From assembly GCF_004117835.1 (NCBI RefSeq), contig NZ_SDSC01000004.1, positions 1 to 64,000 of the forward strand: DNA of 64,000 bases, given 5' to 3'. Shown one piece after another: positions 36,709-44,514 of this stretch (position 1 is its first letter; every line of letters begins with the position of its first letter). The notes under the pieces were generated by a model. That model had not been told where the DNA came from. It ran no database searches and saw only the letters and a list, made by a program, of their open reading frames with translations. The translations under genes and the position numbers were made by a program. The stretch is from Macrococcus sp. DPC7161. GTDB taxonomy: Bacteria; Bacillota; Bacilli; Staphylococcales; Staphylococcaceae.

Positions 36709-38184
36709 GTGCAAAACGGGTTAGAAAAAAGTGATGTCATATTAATTGGTGGCGGAATTATGAGCGCCACTTTAGGTGTGTTATTAAAAGAATTAGATCC
36801 AACAAAACAAATTAAAATGTTTGAAGCATTAGAAGAACCAGCTTTAGAAAGTTCAAATGCATGGAACAATGCTGGGACTGGGCATTCAGCATTATGTGAA
36901 TTAAACTATACACCACAAGATAAAGCTGGGAATGTAGATATTACAAAAGCCATTCGTATTAATGAACAATTCCAAATTTCTAAACAATTATGGGCATATT
37001 TAGTACGCACAGGCAAATTGAAAAATCCAAGTCAATTTATTAAAGCAGTACCGCACTTAAGTTTCGTACAAGGGGATGCGAATGTAGATTTCTTACATAA
37101 GCGTTACGAAGCTTTAAAGGATAATCCATTATTTAAAGGCATTGAGTATACAGAAGATCATGAAAAAATTAAGTCTTGGGTACCTTTAATGATGGAAGGT
37201 CGTAGTTCAGATGAGAAGATTGCATTAACAAAAATTGATGCAGGAACAGATGTGAACTTTGGACAATTAACAAAAGATTTATTCGAAGTATTAGAACAAT
37301 CAGGTGCAGAACTGAACTATAACCATAAAGTAACAGATATCAAACAAGTAGAAGATGGCTCTTGGCAAGTAACAGTTTTACATCAAGGTAAAAAGTCAGT
37401 ACACAATGCGAAGTTTGTATTTATCGGTGCGGGTGGTTATTCATTACCATTACTACAAAAGACAGGTATTAAAGAAAGTAAACATGTTGGTGGCTTCCCT
37501 GTAAGTGGATTATTCTTAGTGTGTAAAGATGAGAAAATTGCTAACCAACATTTAGCGAAAGTTTATGGTAAAGCAAAAGTCGGTGCACCACCAATGTCAG
37601 TACCACATTTAGATACAAGATACATCGATGGTAAACGTGCATTATTATTCGGACCATATGCAGGATTTAGCCCAAAATTCTTAAAGACAGGTTCATATTT
37701 AGATTTAATCAAATCGGTTAAACCAAACAATATTATTACAATGCTTGCATCTGGCGCGAAAGAAATGAAATTAACACAATATTTAATTTCACAAGTATTA
37801 CAATCTAACGATAAACGTATCGAAGAATTACGTGAATTTGTACCTAATGCAAAAGCAGAAGATTGGGAAATTGTTGTTGCTGGCCAACGTGTCCAAGTCA
37901 TTAAAGACACAGAAAAAGGCCGCGGCACACTACAATTTGGTACAGAAGTTATTGCGAATGAAGCGGGTACAATCGCTGCGTTATTAGGTGCATCACCAGG
38001 AGCATCAACAGCAGTACATGTTATGCTTGATGTAATGAACAAATGCTTTAAATCAGAAATGTCAAAATGGACACCTCAAATTCAAGAAATGATTCCGTCA
38101 TACGGTAAAGCATTGTCAGAACATCCTGAGTTATTTGAACAAATCAATAAAGACGTTGCTAAAACACTTGAAATTAATGAATAA
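36709..38184 (+). CDS. mqo: Malate:quinone oxidoreductase
   Basis: 491 aa membrane-peripheral FAD enzyme that oxidises malate to oxaloacetate and reduces menaquinone, bypassing NAD malate dehydrogenase. Seen: FAD motif [20 protein letters not shown] (about 9-28), [34 protein letters not shown], and the C-terminal [20 protein letters not shown] 36709 was chosen because GAGGGG lies six bases upstream; a TTG at 36688 in frame is less well placed. Ends at a strong terminator. Confidence 0.93.
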   Translation: MQNGLEKSDVILIGGGIMSATLGVLLKELDPTKQIKMFEALEEPALESSNAWNNAGTGHSALCELNYTPQDKAGNVDITKAIRINEQFQISKQLWAYLVRTGKLKNPSQFIKAVPHLSFVQGDANVDFLHKRYEALKDNPLFKGIEYTEDHEKIKSWVPLMMEGRSSDEKIALTKIDAGTDVNFGQLTKDLFEVLEQSGAELNYNHKVTDIKQVEDGSWQVTVLHQGKKSVHNAKFVFIGAGGYSLPLLQKTGIKESKHVGGFPVSGLFLVCKDEKIANQHLAKVYGKAKVGAPPMSVPHLDTRYIDGKRALLFGPYAGFSPKFLKTGSYLDLIKSVKPNNIITMLASGAKEMKLTQYLISQVLQSNDKRIEELREFVPNAKAEDWEIVVAGQRVQVIKDTEKGRGTLQFGTEVIANEAGTIAALLGASPGASTAVHVMLDVMNKCFKSEMSKWTPQIQEMIPSYGKALSEHPELFEQINKDVAKTLEINE

Positions 38185-38188
38185 ATTT

Positions 38189-38218
38189 AAAATAAACACG
38201 GGGACCGTGTTTATTTTT
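38189..38218 (+). terminator. Terminator after mqo
   Basis: AAATAAACACGG (38189-38200) and CCGTGTTTATTT form the stem around GGA, followed by TTT. Confidence 0.85.
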
Positions 38219-38236
38219 CTATATAGAGGTGATGGG

Positions 38237-39025
38237 ATGATTAGAAAACTAACACAAGCAGATCATGAGAACGTGATGACATTGGTAAGTAAAAAACCAG
38301 CAGAAAATTTATTTATTATTGGGGATATCGAAATTTACGGATATGACAATGATATCCAAGAATTATGGGGTGAATTTGAGGGTAGTTCATTAAACGCAAT
38401 CATGTTGCGTTTTGGAACGAATTTCATACCATATGCCGAAGGAGCATTTGATGCACTAGGATTTGCAAATCTTTTTTTACAACATGAAAAAGGCATTGAA
38501 TTATCAGGGTTAAAGCATATTGTAGATCAACTGGCAGCATACATTCCATATGAAAGAATAAGACATATTGATACATACTATGCCGAATGTAAAACATTAC
38601 TAATAGAAGAAAGTACAGAACATATTGAACCATTACAACCGAAAGATTATGCAGAAAATGTTGAAATGTTGCGTAGTATTCCAGAGTTTTTACATAGTGA
38701 TGCATTTACGGTAGAAAGTAAAGAAAGAGAAGTACGAGACGGATTAGGTCGAACATATGTGATGTTTGAAGATGATGTTATGGTTTCAAGTGCATCAAGT
38801 TCAGCCGAAAACTCAATGTCAGCAATGATTGTAGGAGTCGGTACACGTCCAGGATATGAAAAACGCGGATATGCGACTAAAGTCGTGTATCAATTAACGA
38901 AAGATTTAATAGAAGAAGGTAAATCAGTATGTTTGTTTTATTCTAATGAAAAAGCTGGACGCATCTATAAGCGCATTGGTTTTGAAGACATCGGCATGTG
39001 GACGATATATAAATTTAAGAGGTGA
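38237..39025 (+). CDS. GNAT family N-acetyltransferase, two-domain
   Basis: 262 aa. The first 120 residues (MIRKLTQADHENVMTLVSKKPAENLFIIGDIEIYG) form an N-terminal GNAT-like half, and residues about 150-262 the catalytic half, with IVGVGTRPGYEKRGYATKVVYQLTKDLIEEGKSVCLFYSNEKAGRIYKRIGFEDIGMW holding the acetyl-CoA loop and last strand. Start ATG 38237 follows GAGGTGATGG; a longer in-frame extension reaches into mqo and is not needed. Four bases separate it from the Nudix gene. Substrate unknown. Confidence 0.83.
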   Translation: MIRKLTQADHENVMTLVSKKPAENLFIIGDIEIYGYDNDIQELWGEFEGSSLNAIMLRFGTNFIPYAEGAFDALGFANLFLQHEKGIELSGLKHIVDQLAAYIPYERIRHIDTYYAECKTLLIEESTEHIEPLQPKDYAENVEMLRSIPEFLHSDAFTVESKEREVRDGLGRTYVMFEDDVMVSSASSSAENSMSAMIVGVGTRPGYEKRGYATKVVYQLTKDLIEEGKSVCLFYSNEKAGRIYKRIGFEDIGMWTIYKFKR

Positions 39026-39029
39026 TGGG

Positions 39030-39524
39030 ATGGAAATTTGGGATGGTAGGTTGAAGGATGATACATTAGCGCGTGTTGATTTAATTCGTGATGAAGTGAT
39101 TCCTGATGGATTATATCATGGTGTAAGTGAAATTATTGTTAGGCATATTGATGGTGACTTTTTAGCTATGAGAAGAAGTTCGAATAAAACATATGGTGGT
39201 TTGTATGAAATCACAGCGGGTGGTAGTGTTTTAAAAGGTGAAACTTACGAAGAAGCTGCGATTCGTGAGGTTTTTGAAGAAACAGGGGTTATCACCAATA
39301 AAGTCCAACCACTTTATACGGTTTTACATGAAGATTATCATACGATTTTTCATGGATTTTTAGTGGAAACAGATATGAATAAAGAACAAGTAACATTGCA
39401 AAAAAATGAAACGGATCATTATTTATGGATTAAAACGAATGATGTGATTGATTTCTTAACAACGTCACCTCATGGTCAATCTTTCCACCAAAGAACTTTA
39501 AATGCACTTAAAAATATTTTATAA
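39030..39524 (+). CDS. Nudix hydrolase
   Basis: 164 aa. The Nudix box GGSVLKGETYEEAAIREVFEETGV (about 67-90) is complete, with all the metal-binding glutamates. N-terminal WDGRLKDDTLARVDLIRDEVIPDGLYH resembles the isopentenyl-diphosphate isomerase-like and YfcD-type Nudix group. Start ATG 39030 after GAGGTGATGG. Probably co-transcribed with the preceding acetyltransferase. Substrate unknown. Confidence 0.88.
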   Translation: MEIWDGRLKDDTLARVDLIRDEVIPDGLYHGVSEIIVRHIDGDFLAMRRSSNKTYGGLYEITAGGSVLKGETYEEAAIREVFEETGVITNKVQPLYTVLHEDYHTIFHGFLVETDMNKEQVTLQKNETDHYLWIKTNDVIDFLTTSPHGQSFHQRTLNALKNIL

Positions 39525-39534
39525 ATATTTTTCA

Positions 39535-39570
39535 TTTCACTTAAATTTCACTCTTCTTTTGTAATATAGT
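39535..39570 (+). promoter_or_regulatory. Phased TTTCACT direct repeat at small secreted protein promoter
   Basis: TTTCACT at 39535-39541 and 39546-39552 (11-bp phase) precedes a -10-like TATAGT (39565-39570). No good -35 is visible, suggesting activator dependence. The same arrangement occurs at 39902. Confidence 0.5.
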
Positions 39571-39597
39571 CTTATCAACCAAAAGGAGAGATTTAAT

Positions 39598-39837
39598 ATG
39601 AAAAAATTATTAGCAACATCATTAATCGCAGTAGGCGCTTTAACAATCGCATCAGGAGTAACAGATGTACATGCTGCAACAAATACAACTTCAAATACAA
39701 CTACTAAAACAACGGATGCAGCAAAGACTAAGGATACAACAAAAGAAAAATCACATCATGAGCATGGTCAAAATCAAAATCGTCCAGCACCTCAACAAGG
39801 TCAAAGTCAACAAGCACAACAAACTCAACAACGTTAA
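39598..39837 (+). CDS. Small secreted low-complexity protein
   Basis: 79 aa. Sec signal peptide KKLLATSLIAVGALTIASGVTDVHA (cleavage after about residue 26) and a mature part of about 53 residues: Thr/Asn/Lys-rich (TNTTSNTTTKTTDAAKTKD), then KSHHEHGQNQN and a Gln/Pro-rich tail. No cysteine, no wall anchor. The His/Glu/Gln composition could allow metal or cell-surface binding, which is speculation. AAGGAG lies ten bases upstream and a strong terminator follows. Confidence 0.75.
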   Translation: MKKLLATSLIAVGALTIASGVTDVHAATNTTSNTTTKTTDAAKTKDTTKEKSHHEHGQNQNRPAPQQGQSQQAQQTQQR

Positions 39838-39843
39838 TTATTG

Positions 39844-39873
39844 AAAACCTGATGCATTTGCATCAGGTTTTTA
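39844..39873 (+). terminator. Terminator after the small secreted protein
   Basis: AAAACCTGATGC (39844-39855) pairs with GCATCAGGTTTT, followed by TT. Confidence 0.88.
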
Positions 39874-39901
39874 TTGAATATTTTTTGTATCCTAATTGTA
39901 T

Positions 39902-39936
39902 TTTCATTAAAATTTCATTTTTCTAGGGTATATTAT
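39902..39936 (+). promoter_or_regulatory. Phased TTTCATT direct repeat at candidate sRNA promoter
   Basis: TTTCATT at 39902-39908 and 39913-39919, 11-bp phase, followed after 11 bases by TATTAT (39931-39936). With the 39535 site the consensus is TTTCAYTWAAATTTCAYT. Confidence 0.5.
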
Positions 39937-39939
39937 AAC

Positions 39940-40030
39940 CATGAAGTAATCAGCCGAAAGATTATTTTTCATGAAACCTCCCAATGAAATAAATGACGCC
40001 TCACTTATGCCGAAAGTGAGGCGATTTTTT
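39940..40030 (+). ncRNA. Candidate small regulatory RNA with exposed CCTCCC
   Basis: About 90 bases without an ORF or ribosome binding site, beginning just after a -10-like TATTAT. A 5' stem pairs ATGAA/GTAATC (39941-39951) with GATTAT/TTCAT (39960-39973), the loop being AGCCGAAA. An apparently unpaired stretch GAAACCTCCCAATG follows (39973-39986), complementary to the AGGAGG core of ribosome binding sites. The 3' end is a strong terminator, CGCCTCAC (39997-40004) with GTGAGGCG (40016-40023) and seven T. This stem / C-rich single strand / terminator layout is typical of staphylococcal mRNA-binding sRNAs such as RsaA or RsaE, though the sequence differs. Confidence 0.5.
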
Positions 40031-40031
40031 T
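39997..40031. terminator. Terminator shared by candidate sRNA and the convergent GNAT gene
   Basis: Eight-bp GC-rich stem CGCCTCAC/GTGAGGCG with an 11-base loop, then ATTTTTTT; the T-run supports plus-strand use, and the minus-strand gene ends at 40030. Confidence 0.8.
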
Positions 40032-40485
40032 ATATTTCTTTTTTCATTTTTACAAATTCATGCAAAGTGCTGTAACTCATCATAAGTACATCATCATAAT
40101 GCGTAAATCCACAGCGTTCATACACTTTCATCGCGCGTTCATTAAATGATACGACAGCGATATCAATGATCATAACTTCTGGATATTGTGTTTTGATGAA
40201 GTGGATAGCATTTTCAACAAATTGTTGCCCATTCCCTTGTCCAGTTTTATCAGGTTTCATTCCTAAACCTAAAGTTGCAATGTTGTCTTCTACATGAATT
40301 TCATATAAACCAATCAGCTCGTTGTTTTCGTATACTGAGTAAAAATACTGAGTGCGGTAATTTTCATTTAATATTTCGAGTTCATATTGTTCTGGATTTG
40401 GAAAGTTGTAGAAGTCATAAGGTTCATCATATTGCCACTTTATGATTTCTAATGCTTCATTTTTCGTCATTGTTTTGATTTGCAT
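40030..40485 (-). CDS. GNAT family N-acetyltransferase
   Basis: 151 aa. Core motifs: IATLGLGMKPDKTGQGNGQQFVENAIHF (acetyl-CoA loop GQGNGQ, about 75-85) and VVSFNERAMKVYERCGFTHYD (final strand and helix). N-terminus IKWQYDEPYDFYNFP is shared by a staphylococcal and bacillal subgroup. Start at 40485 after AAGGAG on the minus strand. Monocistronic; acceptor unknown. Confidence 0.85.
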   Translation of the reverse strand: MQIKTMTKNEALEIIKWQYDEPYDFYNFPNPEQYELEILNENYRTQYFYSVYENNELIGLYEIHVEDNIATLGLGMKPDKTGQGNGQQFVENAIHFIKTQYPEVMIIDIAVVSFNERAMKVYERCGFTHYDDVLMMSYSTLHEFVKMKKEI

Positions 40486-40536
40486 TGAGAAGCTCCTTAT
40501 TGATATAGTATTGTTAAATATTGTATGGAGGTTGCT

Positions 40537-41763
40537 ATGCTACATGTTTCTACGAGTTTAAGTGCAGGACGTTTATTACAACATGCATTGAAAGAGCCAG
40601 TGTTAATACTAGATTACGACTTTGAAGTAGGTAACTTAAAGCATTTGGAATTGCCAGTACATGCACAATTAAGCGATATAGATGAACCGGTGAAATTTTG
40701 GTGTTGTAACAATGCAAGAGAAATAACAGCACTTTATTACTTGTGTCATCAATTACCTTTTCATCTTATCAAATTAATGAATTTGAGTGAACATCTAGAT
40801 CTTTTGAATTGGGATGTTCGTAGTACGAATGAAATTGGTGTTGAACAAGCAAAGATGTTAAATCAGTTGGAAGCAAGACAATTGAGTGAATCAGAATATA
40901 ATCATTATCAAAGTGAATGGCAACGTTTAGCAAATGAATCAGGTGATTTACGTATTATGCGTCAACAAGTTTGTACGAATCAGGTAGATTATTATGATGA
41001 TATTATTAAATATTTAATAGATACAAGTATCCCAAATGAACAAGGATTGGTTCATCCTGCACGTATTGTTGGTGAAATGTTAGGTAATACAGCGCAATGT
41101 ATTAGTGATACGTTTTTTCATGAGAGATTAAAGCATGTGATTCATTGTGAAGGTATTAAGGTTATTGGTTCTTTAAAAGAAATGAGAGATTATCAAATAA
41201 AAGTACCAGGCGTTGTCCATTTTCCTATATACAATGGTTTAGAATATGTTTATGTTGAAGGTGACGGTCCGTGTAAAGTCATTTTGCAACCTTTAGATGA
41301 AGTGTTTATTGGATATTATTATCAAACGGATGATGATCATTTCTTAATGATGAATCCCGCAGGCGTTGGTCATAGCAAACCGTGTGATGATGAAAGACAT
41401 TTAGAAGACTATGCAAGAGAATTTTATGAACTGATAAAGGGTTTACATATTAAGTCATTTGAAATCATTGCTTATAACGATGCTTATTATGTCGCAAAGC
41501 AATTGGTTAAAATGTATGATTTGAAAGTTGAGATAGAGCATATTGATTCTCTTGAAGATGATGATATTGAAGGTCGTTTAATGATGGCTTCAATAAAGAA
41601 AGATCAGTCTGATGAAGCGTTGTTGGATGGCATAAGCATTCAAAGTGATAGTGATGTTGTTTCAAAAGCGATGATGCAAAACTATACTTCTCGAAAATTA
41701 TACGAAGCGGCCTATAAAAGACTTTCACATTGGGACAGTGATTTAGCAAAATTAAATTTTTAA
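40537..41763 (+). CDS. Hypothetical protein, DUF1835-like N-terminus
   Basis: 408 aa from ATG 40537 (GGAGG upstream). The first 120 residues (MLHVSTSLSAGRLLQHALKEPVLILDYDFEVGNL) resemble DUF1835, whose members start with a short strand and an 'S.AG.L' helix. The middle is helical with HARIVGEMLG-like (LVHPARIVGEMLGNTAQC). The C-terminal 200 residues (VEGDGPCKVILQPLDEVFIGYYYQT...MNPAGVGHSKPCDDERHLEDYAREFYELIKGL) look alpha/beta. Function unknown; the DUF assignment is tentative. A strong terminator follows. Confidence 0.6.
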   Translation: MLHVSTSLSAGRLLQHALKEPVLILDYDFEVGNLKHLELPVHAQLSDIDEPVKFWCCNNAREITALYYLCHQLPFHLIKLMNLSEHLDLLNWDVRSTNEIGVEQAKMLNQLEARQLSESEYNHYQSEWQRLANESGDLRIMRQQVCTNQVDYYDDIIKYLIDTSIPNEQGLVHPARIVGEMLGNTAQCISDTFFHERLKHVIHCEGIKVIGSLKEMRDYQIKVPGVVHFPIYNGLEYVYVEGDGPCKVILQPLDEVFIGYYYQTDDDHFLMMNPAGVGHSKPCDDERHLEDYAREFYELIKGLHIKSFEIIAYNDAYYVAKQLVKMYDLKVEIEHIDSLEDDDIEGRLMMASIKKDQSDEALLDGISIQSDSDVVSKAMMQNYTSRKLYEAAYKRLSHWDSDLAKLNF

Positions 41764-41807
41764 AAACATCTATTCAATTTCTGTTGAGATTGAATAGATG
41801 TTTTTTT
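41763..41807 (+). terminator. Terminator after the 408-aa gene
   Basis: AAAACATCTATTCAAT pairs with ATTGAATAGATGTTTT, followed by TTTT. Confidence 0.9.
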
Positions 41808-41917
41808 AATTCTTAAGCGCTAAAATTGAAAAACTGTATGAAAGCATGTGGTTAAAGGGTTTTAGGGACTTTACAAAGGAGTGAGTTTTCCATTATATTG
41901 CAAATGGAGGTGACATT

Positions 41918-42832
41918 TTGATACTCAAAAAACATCAACAATCGAATTACCAAAAATATTTAACGACAGTGCATGAACGATGTCTTTTAGAAAAATACGA
42001 TAAAGCCAAAATTTTTGGCTATGTGCAAGGATATTATGGTGAATTAAAGTTTTTTGAAATGATCAAAGCGTTTAAAAATATACATATTATTTGGGATGTG
42101 AGTTTAGAATTACCGAACAGGTGTCAGTATGATTTTATTGTGATTACTGAAAGTACTGTGTTTCATTTTGAAGTAAAGAATTTTTCTGGATTTTATTCAT
42201 ATAGAAGAGGAAGCTTCAAAAGTGAAAAAGGATATGTACAAAAAGATGTGTTGCAACAATTAGAAGAAGCACATCATAATTTAAATGGATTTCTCGCGCA
42301 ACATGGTTACACACAAAAATTAGTCAGTCGTATCGTTTTGATTAATGACAATTTGGAGTTACATGGATTTGATGGTGATGAGCGATTTTTGTTTCCGGCT
42401 GATTTAAAGAAAGTTCAAAATTATTTATCATCGTGCAACGTCGTAACAAAAGAAATGACACAGCTGGGTCAGCATTTAGTCAAATTGCATAAGCAAGCCA
42501 ATCCAAATGAACGCATACATTATTATGATTTCAACCAATTAAAAAAAGGATTAAAATGCACAAACTGTAATGCGATTGCAATAGAAGGCATAAAGCAAAA
42601 GCAAGCAATGAAATGTGTTAGGTGTGGCCATAAAATTTCAAATCAAATGGCTGTTCTACAAGCTTATGAAGAAATTGAGACACTAACCAATCGATTACCT
42701 ACTAAAAAAGAAATAGTCGAGTGGACCGGATTACATGAGAAGACTGTTAGAAGATTGCTAATGAAAAATTATGATTTTAATGGGGTAACTAGTGATCGGA
42801 AGTATTATCGTAAGAAGGACAATCATTTTTAG
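41918..42832 (+). CDS. NERD-domain protein with zinc ribbon and HTH tail
   Basis: 304 aa. N-terminal NERD (nuclease-related) domain, about residues 35-160: YYGELKFFEMIKAF, WDVSLELPNRCQYDFIVITESTVFHFEVKNFSG, with the Asp and Glu-x-Lys of a restriction-endonuclease-like active site (D at QYDF, EVK). Residues about 208-245 carry two CxxC pairs (CTNCNAIA, CVRCGHK), a zinc ribbon. The C-terminus (LPTKKEIVEWTGLHEKTVRRLLMKNYDF) is a helix-turn-helix. GGAGGTGAC precedes the ATG. A nuclease acting on DNA or RNA, possibly in defence or repair, is inferred. Confidence 0.8.
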   Translation: MILKKHQQSNYQKYLTTVHERCLLEKYDKAKIFGYVQGYYGELKFFEMIKAFKNIHIIWDVSLELPNRCQYDFIVITESTVFHFEVKNFSGFYSYRRGSFKSEKGYVQKDVLQQLEEAHHNLNGFLAQHGYTQKLVSRIVLINDNLELHGFDGDERFLFPADLKKVQNYLSSCNVVTKEMTQLGQHLVKLHKQANPNERIHYYDFNQLKKGLKCTNCNAIAIEGIKQKQAMKCVRCGHKISNQMAVLQAYEEIETLTNRLPTKKEIVEWTGLHEKTVRRLLMKNYDFNGVTSDRKYYRKKDNHF

Positions 42833-42850
42833 ATTTGGCTATATAAAGAA

Positions 42851-43262
42851 ATGTCCGAAAAAGTAACAAACTTCGGACATTTGCAAGAGAAGAATAGGTG
42901 AATATGTAATGAAATGTCCGAAAAAGTAACAAACTTCGGACATTTGCAAGAGAAATCAAGGTGAATATGTAATGAAATGTCCGAAAAAGTAACAAACTTC
43001 GGACATTTTCAAGAGAAATCAAGGTGAATATGTAATGAAATGTCCGAAGAAATAACAAACTTCGGACATTTGTAAGAGAAGAATAGGTGAATATGTAATG
43101 AAATGTCCGAAGAAGTAACAAACTTCGGACATTTGTAAGAGAAGAATAGGTGAATATGTAATGAAATGTCCGAAGAAGTAACAAACTTCGGACATTTGCA
43201 ATACAAGGATAGGTGAATAAGTAAAGAATTATCAAAAAACACTCCTATCTTCGGACATTTTA
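42851..43262. repeat. Hairpin repeat family 4 (ATGTCCGAA), six tandem units plus a half unit
   Basis: ATGTCCGAA begins at 42851, 42914, 42977, 43040, 43103 and 43166 (exact 63-bp period), each pairing with TTCGGACAT about 12 bases on. Loops are AAAGTAACAAAC-like and the linkers (GAATAGGTGAATATGTAATG) are nearly constant. A seventh copy keeps only the right half (TTCGGACATTT, 43250-43260). Minus-strand open frames across the array are an artefact of the repeat length being divisible by three. Confidence 0.93.
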
Positions 43263-43360
43263 CAAACTCAGTAAACATACCATACGTACAAACCGTAATG
43301 AATACGGAGTTTGCCACAAAATATTCAATAAAATGGGTAACCATAATAACACATTCATTA

Positions 43361-43386
43361 TATAATATATGTGAAAAGATTCACAA
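43361..43386 (+). promoter_or_regulatory. adh promoter with Rex operator
   Basis: ATGTGAAAAGATTCACAA (43369-43386) matches the Rex box TTGTGAA-N4-TTCACAA at all but the first base. It abuts a TATAAT -10 (43361-43366), so NADH-sensitive repression of adh under aerobic conditions is inferred, as for S. aureus adh genes. Confidence 0.75.
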
Positions 43387-43437
43387 ACATAAAACAAATA
43401 CAAAATCAAAAAACAAAAATGAACCGGAGGGGTTAAT

Positions 43438-44472
43438 ATGAAAGCAGCAGTAGTGAGTAAAGAAAATAAAGGTTACTTAGATTTAGTGGAAAAAACGTTA
43501 CGTCCGATTGAAGCGGGTGAAGCTTTAGTAGATGTAGAGTATTGTGGTGTTTGTCATACGGACTTACACGTTGCAGCAGGGGACTTTGGTGATGTTGCTG
43601 GTACGGTTGTTGGTCATGAAGGTATTGGTATTGTTAAGGAAGTTGCACCTGATGTAACAAGTTTAAAAGTAGGTGATCGTGTTTCTATTGCTTGGTTCTT
43701 TGAAGGATGCGGTCATTGTGAATATTGTGTGAGCGGTAAAGAAACATTCTGTCGTGAAGTAAAAAATGCGGGTTACTCAGTAGATGGTGCGATGGCTGAA
43801 CAATGTATCGTTAAAGCTGACTATGCTGTTAAAGTACCTGAAGGTTTAGACCCAGCACAAGCTTCAAGTATTACATGTGCGGGTGTTACTTGTTATAAAG
43901 CGATTAAAGTTTCTAATGTAAAACCAGGCCAATACATTGCAATTTATGGTTGTGGTGGTTTAGGAAACTTAGCAATTCAATATGCTAAAAACGTATTTAA
44001 TGCAAAAGTAATTGCAATTGATATTAATGATGATAAATTACAATTAGCTAAAGAAGTAGGTGCAGATTTAATCTTCAATCCTACAAATGGCGATGCGGGG
44101 GAATGGATTCAAAAAGAAGTTGGCGGTGCACATGCAGCTGTCGTAACTGCAGTTTCAAAAGTAGCATTCAACCAAGCTGTAAATAGTGTTCGTGCAGCTA
44201 GTAAAGTAGTTTGTGTTGGTTTACCACCAGAAACTATGGATTTAGCAATCGTTAAAACGGTATTAGACGGTATCGAAATTGTAGGTTCATTAGTTGGTAC
44301 TCGTGAAGATTTAAAAGAAGCTTTCCAATTTGGTGCTGAAGGTAAAGTTGTACCGATTGTAGAAACTCGTTGTTTACATGAAGTAAATGATGTATTTAAA
44401 GAAATGCATGACGGTAAAATTCAAGGTCGTATGGTTATTGATATGCATAAAACTTGCGATCATCATCATTAA
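43438..44472 (+). CDS. adh: Zinc-dependent alcohol dehydrogenase
   Basis: 344 aa medium-chain dehydrogenase that reduces acetaldehyde or oxidises ethanol and propanol with NAD(H). Catalytic zinc site: GVCHTDLH (Cys near 37) and GHEG; structural zinc: [15 protein letters not shown] (about 92-106); NAD-binding [13 protein letters not shown] (about 171-183) and VIAIDIND. The C-terminus ends DHHH, a natural His stretch. GGAGGGG precedes the ATG. Regulated by a Rex site and ends at a bidirectional terminator facing an aldehyde dehydrogenase gene. Confidence 0.93.
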   Translation: MKAAVVSKENKGYLDLVEKTLRPIEAGEALVDVEYCGVCHTDLHVAAGDFGDVAGTVVGHEGIGIVKEVAPDVTSLKVGDRVSIAWFFEGCGHCEYCVSGKETFCREVKNAGYSVDGAMAEQCIVKADYAVKVPEGLDPAQASSITCAGVTCYKAIKVSNVKPGQYIAIYGCGGLGNLAIQYAKNVFNAKVIAIDINDDKLQLAKEVGADLIFNPTNGDAGEWIQKEVGGAHAAVVTAVSKVAFNQAVNSVRAASKVVCVGLPPETMDLAIVKTVLDGIEIVGSLVGTREDLKEAFQFGAEGKVVPIVETRCLHEVNDVFKEMHDGKIQGRMVIDMHKTCDHHH

Positions 44473-44480
44473 TATTAAAG

Positions 44481-44511
44481 AACGCCCGTACTAATCGGTA
44501 CGGGCGTTTTC
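44481..44511. terminator. Bidirectional terminator between adh and aldehyde dehydrogenase
   Basis: AACGCCCGTAC (44481-44491) pairs with GTACGGGCGTT (44498-44508), GC-rich, with T-run on the plus side. Confidence 0.88.
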
Positions 44512-44514
44512 ATT

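Noticed and set aside
37563-38042. 159-codon minus-strand ORF within mqo
   Set aside because: Antisense shadow of the mqo coding frame; codon composition (many Pro, Ser, Thr, Ile) is typical of such shadows.
42851-43262. Regularly spaced palindromes resembling a CRISPR array
   Set aside because: The intervals between palindromes are nearly identical to each other, not unique spacers, and no cas gene is present. The same applies to the arrays at 6092, 30108 and 59143.
42789-43344. Minus-strand ORFs of 60-148 codons with repeated FRTFHYIFT-like peptide
   Set aside because: They run through the 63-bp repeat array, whose unit length is a multiple of three, so frames stay open by chance. No ribosome binding site and no other support.
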